In this document: positions 57,175 to 64,000 of the stretch, piece after piece
Layout: every line of letters starts with the position of its first letter
Numbering within the stretch: position 1 is the stretch's first letter
Source: Burkholderiales bacterium 39-55-53
GTDB taxonomy: Bacteria; Pseudomonadota; Gammaproteobacteria; Burkholderiales; Burkholderiaceae_C
NCBI GenBank assembly: GCA_002282445.1
Contig: NCJK01000003.1
Coordinates: forward strand, 62,001-126,000
DNA: 64,000 nucleotides
Direction of reading: 5' to 3'
Translations under genes and position numbers: made by a program
The notes under the pieces: generated by a model
Told to the model about the DNA's origin: nothing
Database searches by the model: none
What the model saw: only the letters and a program-made list of their open reading frames with translations

Positions 57175-58170
57175 TCAGTCTAGCTTAGCGCCAGACATTT
57201 TCACCACACGTTCCCAGACAGGGAATTCGCTTTTATACACAGCAGCAAACTGCTCAGGCGTGTTGCCCACAGGGATGAAGCCCATCTTGCTGATGCGCTC
57301 TTGTGTTTCAGGCAATGCAACGATGGCACGCACTTCTGCAGACACACGTTGCAACACATCGTTAGGCACCTTGGCAGGCGCAACTATCGCAATCCAACCC
57401 GTCACGCGGAAGATGTCGTCCTTGAAACCTTGTTCACGCATGGTTGGGATGTTGGGCAACACGCCCATACGCTGCTCGCCAGTCACTGCAATGGAGCGCA
57501 GTTTGCCGCCATCAATGTAGGGCTTGGCCGTTTGCGCGCTGGCAAATGCAAAGTCGATCTGACCGCCCACCAAGTCTTGCAACATCGGAGCTTCGCCTTT
57601 GTAGGCTGCATGGGTCATGTCAGCAGTCATGCTTTGGCTCAGGTAAGCACCCGCCAAGTGTGCGTATGAGCCCATGCCCCAAGAGCCATAAGACAACTTG
57701 CTTGGGTTCTTTTGGATATGCGCTTTCAAATCACTGGCGCTGTTGATGCCCGAGTTGGGATTCACCAACAATGTGACGGGTGCCAAGGCCAATTGCGAGA
57801 CCAATGAAAAATCACGTCCGGGGCTATAGGGCAGTTTTTCATACAAAAACTGATTGATGAGTACCGTGGTGCCCAGAGTCACCAAAAAGGTATAGCCATC
57901 GGGTGCAGACTTCGCCGCAGCATCGGTGCCTGTGACACCGCCCGCGCCAGCGCGGTTGTCTACCAACACTGGCTGACCCAATCGGTCAGCCAATTTTTCA
58001 GCCAAGGTGCGCGCAATGATGTCTGTCGCACCACCTGGTGCATAAGGCACGATCAGCTTGATGGGCTTATTGGGATAGGCCTGTGCTTGCGCTTGGGTAC
58101 CTGCACACAAAGCCATCAAGGCAACTGCAGCTGTGGCCATTGCTTGGCGGCGAGATTTGTTATTCATCAT
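57175..58170 (-). CDS. Tripartite tricarboxylate transporter substrate-binding protein (TctC/Bug family)
   Basis: A 331-residue periplasmic binding protein of the Bug family, very expanded in Burkholderiales. It has a signal peptide (RRQAMATAAVALMALCAG, cleavage near AQA, residue 28), then YPNKPIKLIVPYAPGGATDIIARTLA, where the PGG-x-D loop grips carboxylates through water-mediated bonds. AGGAGA lies 5 bases before the ATG at 58170. No TctA/TctB membrane genes are nearby, as is common for orphan Bug genes. Lying in a dicarboxyl-CoA operon, it may bind a dicarboxylate such as pimelate or glutarate. Confidence 0.92.
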   Translation of the reverse strand: MMNNKSRRQAMATAAVALMALCAGTQAQAQAYPNKPIKLIVPYAPGGATDIIARTLAEKLADRLGQPVLVDNRAGAGGVTGTDAAAKSAPDGYTFLVTLGTTVLINQFLYEKLPYSPGRDFSLVSQLALAPVTLLVNPNSGINSASDLKAHIQKNPSKLSYGSWGMGSYAHLAGAYLSQSMTADMTHAAYKGEAPMLQDLVGGQIDFAFASAQTAKPYIDGGKLRSIAVTGEQRMGVLPNIPTMREQGFKDDIFRVTGWIAIVAPAKVPNDVLQRVSAEVRAIVALPETQERISKMGFIPVGNTPEQFAAVYKSEFPVWERVVKMSGAKLD

Positions 58171-58288
58171 GCTTGTCTCCTGTTTATCGTTAATCGTTAA
58201 CACACTTCAATCACGAATCACTCGCCCCATTTGGCGTCGTCATTCAGAACTCATTGCCCGTTGGGGCGGATTCTTAAAAATTGGCTCC

Positions 58289-59524
58289 TCATGCTTTCGG
58301 CAGAGTCAGCACACCTGCCGCTTGTAAGGCCTCCAGTTGGTTATCGCTCATGGCCAATAGCTCTTGCAGCACAGCACGCGTGCCTTCGCCCAAGGTGGGA
58401 GGCGCGCTGCGTATCGGCAAGCGTTGGCCATCTAAACGGTAAGGCGGCGCGAACACAGGTGTAGTGCCTACCACAGGATGAGCCATGTCTTGCACCATGC
58501 GGCCACGGCGTGTTCGCTCACTCGTCAAGGCTTCGTGCAAGCCAGCCACTTTGCCGCAGGGAATGCCAGCCGTCTTTAAGCGCTCTAACAACACTTCTCG
58601 CGGAAACGACTGAATCAAGGCTTTGAGCATGGGCCCAAGTTCTTTGCGGTTTTTGGCTCGCTCCACGTTGGTGGCAAACAAAGGGTTCTCGACGATGTCT
58701 GGTCGCAAGATCACTTGGCGGCAAAACTTATCGAACTGTGCGTTGTTGCCAACGGCGATGATCAGTGGGCCATCAGCCGCTTCGTACATGCCATAGGGCA
58801 CGATCGAAGGATGCGCGTTGCCATAGCGCTCGGGGTCATGACCAAGCTGCAAAGCATCCAAGCCGTAATAGCCAGAGACAGACAAGCCGCAGTCATACAA
58901 GGCCATCTCAATGAGCTGCCCCACACCGCGACGCTCACGGCGCAACAACGCAGCCAAAATCGCTTGGGCCGAATACATGCCCGTCATCAAATCGACCACG
59001 GCCACACCAAATTTCAGAGGCGGCATTTGAGCATCGCCATTGAGTGCCATCAAACCAGCCTCGGCTTGAATCACCAAGTCGTAGCCGGGACGGCTCGCCT
59101 CAGGGCCGCTGGTGTCGTAGCCAGCGACGGCGCAATAAATCAAATCGGGCTTGATGGCTTTGAGCTGCTCGTAACCAATACCCAGTTTTTCTGCACCACC
59201 CGTCTTGAAGTTATGAATCACCACATCGCACTGAGGCAGCAAGGCGTGGATGATTTTTAATCCTTCAGGGGACTGAAGATCCACCGTGGTGGACCGCTTG
59301 TTGCGGTTCATGCTGTTGTAGTAAGTCGTCTCTGTCTTGCCAATGCGAATACCCCAATCACGCGTGTCGTCACCACGGCCTGGGTGCTCAACCTTGATCA
59401 CCTCCGCGCCAAAGTCTCCCAAGACCATGCCGCACATGGGGCCTGCAAACACACGCGAGAGGTCCAACACACGAATGCCCGCCAAAGGCAAATCATGTTC
59501 TATATGTGAAGTCGATGTGCTCAT
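58289..59524 (-). CDS. CaiB/BaiF (class III) CoA-transferase
   Basis: A 411-residue class III CoA transferase. LPLAGIRVLDLSRVFAGPMCGMVLGDFGAEVIKVE at the start and RNKRSTTVDLQSPEG near residue 75 are diagnostic, and VVDLMTGMYSAQ carries the catalytic Asp178. Relatives swap CoA between carboxylic acids, including succinyl-CoA:glutarate CoA-transferase. The operon position before gcdH suggests CoA loading of glutarate or another dicarboxylate. It overlaps the enoyl-CoA hydratase gene by 4 bases. Confidence 0.92.
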   Translation of the reverse strand: MSTSTSHIEHDLPLAGIRVLDLSRVFAGPMCGMVLGDFGAEVIKVEHPGRGDDTRDWGIRIGKTETTYYNSMNRNKRSTTVDLQSPEGLKIIHALLPQCDVVIHNFKTGGAEKLGIGYEQLKAIKPDLIYCAVAGYDTSGPEASRPGYDLVIQAEAGLMALNGDAQMPPLKFGVAVVDLMTGMYSAQAILAALLRRERRGVGQLIEMALYDCGLSVSGYYGLDALQLGHDPERYGNAHPSIVPYGMYEAADGPLIIAVGNNAQFDKFCRQVILRPDIVENPLFATNVERAKNRKELGPMLKALIQSFPREVLLERLKTAGIPCGKVAGLHEALTSERTRRGRMVQDMAHPVVGTTPVFAPPYRLDGQRLPIRSAPPTLGEGTRAVLQELLAMSDNQLEALQAAGVLTLPKA

Positions 59525-60321
59525 TCGCGGCCCTGACGAAGTTGGGTGTAGTTGGGTTGCCGCTTGTTCAAAAAGGCATGGATGCCTTCCAAAGCTTCAT
59601 CGCCACCCATGGCCTCGACCATGGACTGCGCTTCAAGCTCAAGCTGGTCTTCTAAAGAGTTGCGCGTGGCATGGCGACACAAATTTTTAATGCAGCTCAT
59701 GGCCTTCTGTGGACCTTTTGAAATGTCAGTCGCCAGCGCTGTGGCCGCTGCCAATGCATGGCCCGACTCCACCAGCCGATTGACAGCACCCAAGGCATGC
59801 ATCTGTTCGCCACTGAGAGGCGCACCTGTCAGACACAACTCTGTCAACACTTGCCGAGACACGAATTCAGCAAGAAACGCTGTCGCACCACCATCAGGCG
59901 TGAGGCCCACCTTCACATAGGCCACGGTGAACTTGGCATCTTTGGCAGCGACCAACATGTCGCATGCCATCGCCAACGAAAGCCCAGCTCCTGCTGCCGC
60001 GCCCTCTACGGCGGCGATCACAGGCTTGGGGCAATCACGAACAGCGCGAATCAAATCGTGCAAACCTTCAAGCAAGGTGCGACGCTCAGCCGCAGGCAGC
60101 TCATGCCGCTTGGCCAATTGACGCAAGTCCCCACCCGAACAAAAGTGCCCGCCTTCACCTGTGAGCACAACAGCACCGACCGATGGATCTGTGGCCGCAC
60201 CACGCAACGCATCGACCACGGCGGTGTAGTACTCAAAGCTCAAAGCATTGCGCGCAGCCACATTGTTATTGGACAAAACCAACACAGCACCTTCGCGACG
60301 GGTCACTAAAACTTGCGACAT
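59521..60321 (-). CDS. Enoyl-CoA hydratase/isomerase family protein
   Basis: A 266-residue crotonase-fold protein. The oxyanion-hole segments are GEGGHFCSGGDLRQL near residue 56 and AAVEGAAAGAGLSLAMACDML near residue 104. YVKVGLTPDGGATAFLAEFV near residue 136 has Asp where hydratases usually have Glu, as in PaaG-like isomerases, so isomerase activity is possible. It sits between the CoA-transferase and a pimeloyl-CoA dehydrogenase-type gene, likely acting on the unsaturated dicarboxyl-CoA intermediate. Confidence 0.92.
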   Translation of the reverse strand: MSQVLVTRREGAVLVLSNNNVAARNALSFEYYTAVVDALRGAATDPSVGAVVLTGEGGHFCSGGDLRQLAKRHELPAAERRTLLEGLHDLIRAVRDCPKPVIAAVEGAAAGAGLSLAMACDMLVAAKDAKFTVAYVKVGLTPDGGATAFLAEFVSRQVLTELCLTGAPLSGEQMHALGAVNRLVESGHALAAATALATDISKGPQKAMSCIKNLCRHATRNSLEDQLELEAQSMVEAMGGDEALEGIHAFLNKRQPNYTQLRQGRE

Positions 60322-60333
60322 GGATTTCCTGAC

Positions 60334-61470
60334 TCAGTGCGTTTGGCTCAAAGCGATGAAGCGTGCCAAGTGATGGTCCTCGTCACCAAACTCATGGTCA
60401 ATCATCACCAATCGCTTGGCATAGTGGGACAGGGGTAATTCCCAAGTCATGCCAATGCCGCCATGCAACTGAATGCTTTCCTCTGCCACCAGCGTGCCAA
60501 TTCGGCCAATGCTGTACTTCGCTGCAGACAAAGCTTTCTCACGCGCCACGCGATCGTCTTCATCCATGGCCGCAGCCGCGTTGATGACGGCCGAACGCGC
60601 TTGCTCCACCTCCAACAACACATCGACCATGCGGTGCTGCAACGCCTGAAAGCTACCAATGGGCGCACCAAACTGTTTGCGTGTGCGCAGGTATTCCAAG
60701 GTTTGGTCTTTGGCCACATCCATCGCGCCCAAGGCTTCGGCGCACAAGGCGAGCAATGCATAGCCGCGCACACGTTCGAGCACGGCATGGCCTTCGCCCT
60801 CAGATCCCAGCAACGCATCGGCGGGTACTTGAACATGATCAAACACCAGCTCTGAAGCACGTCCACCATCAATGCGGTTGAACGATCGTCGCTTGATGCC
60901 TGCAGCCTGCCCCGGCACAAGGAACAAGCTAATACCTGCGTCACTGTCAGTCGCACCCGAGGTACGCGCAGACACCAGCAAGCAATCCGCTTTTTCACCA
61001 AAGCTCACCAAGCCCTTCACGCCGTTGAGCACCCAATGCGCACCCTCACGTTTGGCGGTGGTAGCCACATGGTTCAACTCATGGTGCGCACCTGGTTCGT
61101 CATGCGCTAAAGCAGCAATGGCAGTGCCGTCCATCAAACTTTGCAGCTGTTCTTTTTGGGCATCACTGCCCGCCAACATCAAGGCACGGCCCACCAGCAA
61201 AGCGCCCAACAGTGGCTCGGGCACGATGCCTCGGCCCAAGCATTCAAACACCACACTGATGTCAAACCCTGCGCCAGCAAAGCCGCCTACCTCTTCTGGA
61301 AACAGCGCCCCGATGGTTCCCAACTCGGCCAGCTGTGCGTACAACTTGGGGCTGTGTCCTTCTGCACCATAAGCGATTTGGGTGCGAACGTCTGCGCCGT
61401 ATTGCTCGGATACAAAACGATTCAAGCTGTCCATCAGCATGCGGCGGTCTTCGGTATGTTCAAAATTCAT
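60334..61470 (-). CDS. pimD: Acyl-CoA dehydrogenase, pimeloyl-CoA dehydrogenase small subunit type
   Basis: A 378-residue acyl-CoA dehydrogenase-fold protein. It resembles the small subunit of pimeloyl-CoA dehydrogenase (PimD): N-terminal FEHTEDRRMLMDSLNRFVSEQY, GALFPEEVGGFAGAG near residue 55, and C-terminal SIQLHGGIGMTWELPLSHYAKRL near residue 335. The final segment lacks the usual catalytic-Glu Y-E-G-T motif, so the chemistry may depend on the partner subunit next to it. It is separated from the large-subunit gene by 30 bases. Confidence 0.85.
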   Translation of the reverse strand: MNFEHTEDRRMLMDSLNRFVSEQYGADVRTQIAYGAEGHSPKLYAQLAELGTIGALFPEEVGGFAGAGFDISVVFECLGRGIVPEPLLGALLVGRALMLAGSDAQKEQLQSLMDGTAIAALAHDEPGAHHELNHVATTAKREGAHWVLNGVKGLVSFGEKADCLLVSARTSGATDSDAGISLFLVPGQAAGIKRRSFNRIDGGRASELVFDHVQVPADALLGSEGEGHAVLERVRGYALLALCAEALGAMDVAKDQTLEYLRTRKQFGAPIGSFQALQHRMVDVLLEVEQARSAVINAAAAMDEDDRVAREKALSAAKYSIGRIGTLVAEESIQLHGGIGMTWELPLSHYAKRLVMIDHEFGDEDHHLARFIALSQTH

Positions 61471-61500
61471 TTTGGTATTCCTTTCACACGCAGCCAGCCA

Positions 61501-62688
61501 TCACAGGCCCAAAATCATTTTGGAAATGATGTTTTTCTGAATCTCGTTCGAACCGCCAAAGATCGACAACTTGCGGTTGTTGAAATAAGACGATGCAGCC
61601 TTCGCCGCAGCCTCATCACCCAAAGGCGGTTCAGCATCCGACACGTCTTGTAAATAAGGAGCGGCATATGGCCCCATGGCGCGACGTGTCAGTGAAAAAA
61701 TCTCTTGGCGAATTTCTGTGCCGCGAATCTTGAGCATCGAGCTTTCAGCGCCTGGCGCACCGCCGCCTGCCACGGCAGCAATCACACGCATATTGGTGGT
61801 CTTCATGTTCTCTAGGTCAATCTCCACCTTGGCCATGCGTGCCGCGAACAAGGGATCTTGCGACAAAGGCTTGCCGTTGCAATGCACACGGTCGGCAACC
61901 ACCTTCAGTTTTTCTAAGCCAGCGACAGAGAAACCCACGCCCGCAATGTTGGTGCGCTCATAGGTCAGCAAATACTTGGCGTACGTCCAGCCTTTGTTTT
62001 CCTCGCCCACCAAGTTAGCCACGGGCACTTTGACGTCTGTGAAAAACACTTCGTTCACTTCATGCTCGCCATCCAAAGTGATGATGGGTCGTATCTCAAT
62101 GCCGGGGGACGTCATGTCCACCAACAAGAAGCTGATGCCCGATTGCGACTTGGCCTCGCGGTCTGTGCGCACGAGGCAAAAAATCATATTGGCGTGTTGG
62201 CCCAGCGTGGTCCAAGTTTTTTGGCCATTGACGATGTAGTGATCGCCATCACGCACAGCGGATGTTTTGACCGACGCCAAATCCGAACCAGATCCAGGCT
62301 CTGAGTAACCCTGACACCACCAGTCCGAGCCATCCAAGATGCGTGGCAGCCAATGCGCTTTTTGCGCTTCGCTGCCGTACTTCATCAACACCGGCCCGAG
62401 CATGCTCACGCCAAACGGCACGATGCGCGGTGCATGCGCTTGGGCACATTCGTTTTCAAAAATAAATTTCTCAACTGCGTTCCAACCGGGGCCGCCCCAC
62501 TCTTCGGGCCAATGGTTGGCCAGCCAGCCACGCGCATGGAGCTTGGCGTGCCAGCCTTCCATCTCGGCCTTGGACAAATGTTGGCCCGCAGCTACTTTGG
62601 CAGACAACTCAGGCGACAGGTTCTGCGCCAAAAAGGCATGCACCTCTTCGCGGAACGCTTCTTCTTGAGGGGTAAAGTTCAAATCCAT
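61501..62688 (-). CDS. pimC: Acyl-CoA dehydrogenase, pimeloyl-CoA dehydrogenase large subunit type
   Basis: A 395-residue acyl-CoA dehydrogenase. HWPEEWGGPGWNAVEKFIFENE near residue 58, WWCQGYSEPGSGSDLASV near residue 124 (FAD/substrate region), and the C-terminal FNNRKLSIFGGSNEIQKNIIS match the PimC/large-subunit group. The usual E-G-T position reads F-G-G-S, so the catalytic base is probably elsewhere, for example the Glu of LTYERTNIAG near residue 247. I use the ATG at 62688. Gene order thiolase-PimC-PimD matches the known pim operon. Confidence 0.87.
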   Translation of the reverse strand: MDLNFTPQEEAFREEVHAFLAQNLSPELSAKVAAGQHLSKAEMEGWHAKLHARGWLANHWPEEWGGPGWNAVEKFIFENECAQAHAPRIVPFGVSMLGPVLMKYGSEAQKAHWLPRILDGSDWWCQGYSEPGSGSDLASVKTSAVRDGDHYIVNGQKTWTTLGQHANMIFCLVRTDREAKSQSGISFLLVDMTSPGIEIRPIITLDGEHEVNEVFFTDVKVPVANLVGEENKGWTYAKYLLTYERTNIAGVGFSVAGLEKLKVVADRVHCNGKPLSQDPLFAARMAKVEIDLENMKTTNMRVIAAVAGGGAPGAESSMLKIRGTEIRQEIFSLTRRAMGPYAAPYLQDVSDAEPPLGDEAAAKAASSYFNNRKLSIFGGSNEIQKNIISKMILGL

Positions 62689-62701
62689 ATCAGTCCCTTG
62701 G

Positions 62702-63889
62702 TCAGAAAATTTCGAACAAGCCTGCAGCGCCCATGCCACCTGCGATACACATGGTGACCACGCCCCATTTGGCTTTGCGGCGTTTGCCCTCTAACAAAAT
62801 ATGCCCCGCCAAACGTGCACCTGTCATGCCAAATGGATGGCCTAAAGAAATCGCACCACCATTCACATTCAGTCGCTCGTCTTGAATGCCCAATCTCTTT
62901 TGGCAATAAATGGATTGCGAGGCAAAGGCTTCGTTGAGTTCCCACAAATCAATGTCGTCCACTGTCAAGCCATGACGCGCCAAGAGCTTTGGCACGGCAA
63001 ACACAGGACCAATGCCCATCTCGTCAGGCTCGCATCCTGCCAGCGCCATGCCGCGAAATGCACCCAATGGCTGCAGGCCCAACTGAGAAGCAAGCTTGCC
63101 ATCCATCATCACGCAGGCAGATGCACCGTCTGACAGTTGAGATGCATTACCTGCTGTGATGAAGTGCTCTTCACCACGCACGGGCTGCAACTTGGCCAAC
63201 GAGTCATAGCTTGTGCCGGGGCGGTTGCTGGTGTCGTGGTCGACCGTCACTTCTTGGTACGACACTACTTTGGTGTCTTTGTTGGTCACGGCCATCGTGG
63301 TGGTGACGGAAATGATTTCTTCTTTGTAACGACCGGCCGCTTGTGCCTCAGCTGTTTTGCGTTGGCTCTCGACTGAGAAATGGTCTTGCTCTTCACGGCT
63401 GATGTTGTAGCGCTTGGCCACAATGTCTGCAGTCTCAATCATGGGCAAATACAAGTCGGGCTTGTGCTGCGTTATCCATGGGTCAATGCCATCGTCCACC
63501 GTGGTGCCGGGGCCGCGGCGCAAACCAGAAATGCTCTCTAGACCACCAGCCACCATCACAGGCGCACCGTCCACCACAATGCGGCCCGCTGCTGTGGCAA
63601 TGGCTTGCAAACCCGATGCGCAAAAACGGCTCACAGTGGCACCTGCAATTTGCAATGGCAAGCCCGCACGCAGCACACTGGCGCGTGCCACGTTGCGGCC
63701 CGTGCGTCCCTCTGGATAACCGCAACCCAAAATCACATCTTCAATCAAGTGAGCATCAACACCCGCACGTTGCACCGCAGCCTTCACTGCGTGTGAGGCC
63801 AACTCGGCCCCAGGGATGCTGTTGAACTCACCACGGTGCGACTTGGTCAGTGGCGTACGAGCCGTGGAAACAATGACCGCTTCACGCAT
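62702..63889 (-). CDS. pimB: Acetyl-CoA acyltransferase (thiolase), PimB-like
   Basis: A 395-residue thiolase that cleaves 3-oxoacyl-CoA with CoA. Active-site Cys90 is in [15 protein letters not shown], the His in [16 protein letters not shown] near residue 350, and the second catalytic Cys in [15 protein letters not shown] at the C-terminus. It begins the visible operon set of pim-type genes after a 3-hydroxyacyl-CoA dehydrogenase. In a dicarboxylate pathway it would release acetyl-CoA and shorten the chain by two carbons. Confidence 0.9.
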   Translation of the reverse strand: MREAVIVSTARTPLTKSHRGEFNSIPGAELASHAVKAAVQRAGVDAHLIEDVILGCGYPEGRTGRNVARASVLRAGLPLQIAGATVSRFCASGLQAIATAAGRIVVDGAPVMVAGGLESISGLRRGPGTTVDDGIDPWITQHKPDLYLPMIETADIVAKRYNISREEQDHFSVESQRKTAEAQAAGRYKEEIISVTTTMAVTNKDTKVVSYQEVTVDHDTSNRPGTSYDSLAKLQPVRGEEHFITAGNASQLSDGASACVMMDGKLASQLGLQPLGAFRGMALAGCEPDEMGIGPVFAVPKLLARHGLTVDDIDLWELNEAFASQSIYCQKRLGIQDERLNVNGGAISLGHPFGMTGARLAGHILLEGKRRKAKWGVVTMCIAGGMGAAGLFEIF

Positions 63890-63914
63890 AAATATTCCTT
63901 CAATGAATGTCTGA

Positions 63915-64000
63915 TCAGCGATTCAAGCTGTCAAAGTTTTTGCCGTCTTTCACCAACTGCTCCAGCAGTGGCGATGCTTGCCAAAACAAAGGGTCTTGCT
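63915..64000 (-). CDS. C-terminal end of a 3-hydroxyacyl-CoA dehydrogenase (PimF/FadJ-like), partial
   Basis: Only the last 28 codons are in the window, ending [20 protein letters not shown]. This matches the C-terminal end of multifunctional enoyl-CoA hydratase/3-hydroxyacyl-CoA dehydrogenase proteins, where a final helix reads W-x-x-x-P-L-L/I-x-x-L-V. The gene runs off the right edge on the minus strand and stands 25 bases before the thiolase gene, so it is probably pimF-like. The call rests on a short segment and context. Confidence 0.6.
   Translation of the reverse strand, partial: QDPLFWQASPLLEQLVKDGKNFDSLNR

Overview
The window is an ordinary, gene-dense piece of a bacterial chromosome. 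Gene content and order point to the Comamonadaceae (Burkholderiales, Betaproteobacteria), possibly a Limnohabitans/Rhodoferax-like freshwater species. The signs are the mdh-gntR-sdhCDAB-sdhE-gltA cluster with acnB nearby, rpsT-DUF3579-argD-argF, lolB-ispE-tRNA-prs-rplY-pth, and a HrcA/CIRCE system beside RpoH. This placement is inferred from gene content, not from a database search. I see no prophage, insertion sequence, integron, CRISPR array or rRNA. No stretch longer than about 210 bases lacks a gene.

Layout. 1-5.7 kb (minus): phosphate transport (DUF47 plus the start of a PiT permease), then a run perM-like, hda, HAD phosphatase, pcnB, folK, DUF486. 5.7-9.6 kb: purM, sirB1-like and murJ (minus), rpsT. 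9.7-15.4 kb: DUF3579, argD-argF-ykgJ, a flavin monooxygenase, trhP. 15.4-26.8 kb: a TCA-cycle supercluster. acnB, a secreted protein, a CitE-like lyase and mdh run leftwards; a GntR/UTRA regulator, sdhCDAB, sdhE and gltA run rightwards. 26.8-29.3 kb: a conserved hypothetical, rdgC, a secreted Cys-repeat protein and a His-rich hypothetical. 29.4-32.1 kb (minus): rph, rdgB, hemW, tRNA-Ser. 32.2-39.7 kb: yicC-gmk-rpoZ-spoT, greB, a lipoprotein, two tRNAs, an EamA transporter, hrcA. 39.7-45.0 kb: nadK-recN-rapZ facing mutM-mutY. 45.0-51.1 kb: TPR protein, lolB, ispE, tRNA-Gln, prs, rplY, pth, DUF4124. 51.2-53.4 kb (minus): rsmD, coaD, histidine phosphatase, ferredoxin. 53.5-55.8 kb: ftsY, a small Cys protein, rpoH. 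55.9-64 kb (minus): a pimeloyl-CoA/glutaryl-CoA type dicarboxylate beta-oxidation operon.

How the genes work together. The TCA block encodes citrate synthase, aconitase B, succinate dehydrogenase with its flavinylation factor, and malate dehydrogenase around one GntR regulator. A palindrome-like site lies in the mdh/gntR divergent promoter, and a perfect version (TCTTATATAAGA) lies between DUF3579 and argD. The heat-shock repressor HrcA and its likely target rpoH are both in the window; rpoH carries a perfect CIRCE operator just downstream of a sigma70-type promoter. The last 8 kb looks like a pathway that binds, CoA-activates and oxidises medium-chain dicarboxylates down to crotonyl-CoA.

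Least explained: the secreted protein at 28298-28801, built from six near-identical 23-residue Cys repeats; the 75-residue Cys protein at 54535-54762 with LexA-like boxes in its promoter; and the CitE-like enzyme and secreted protein carried inside the TCA operon.
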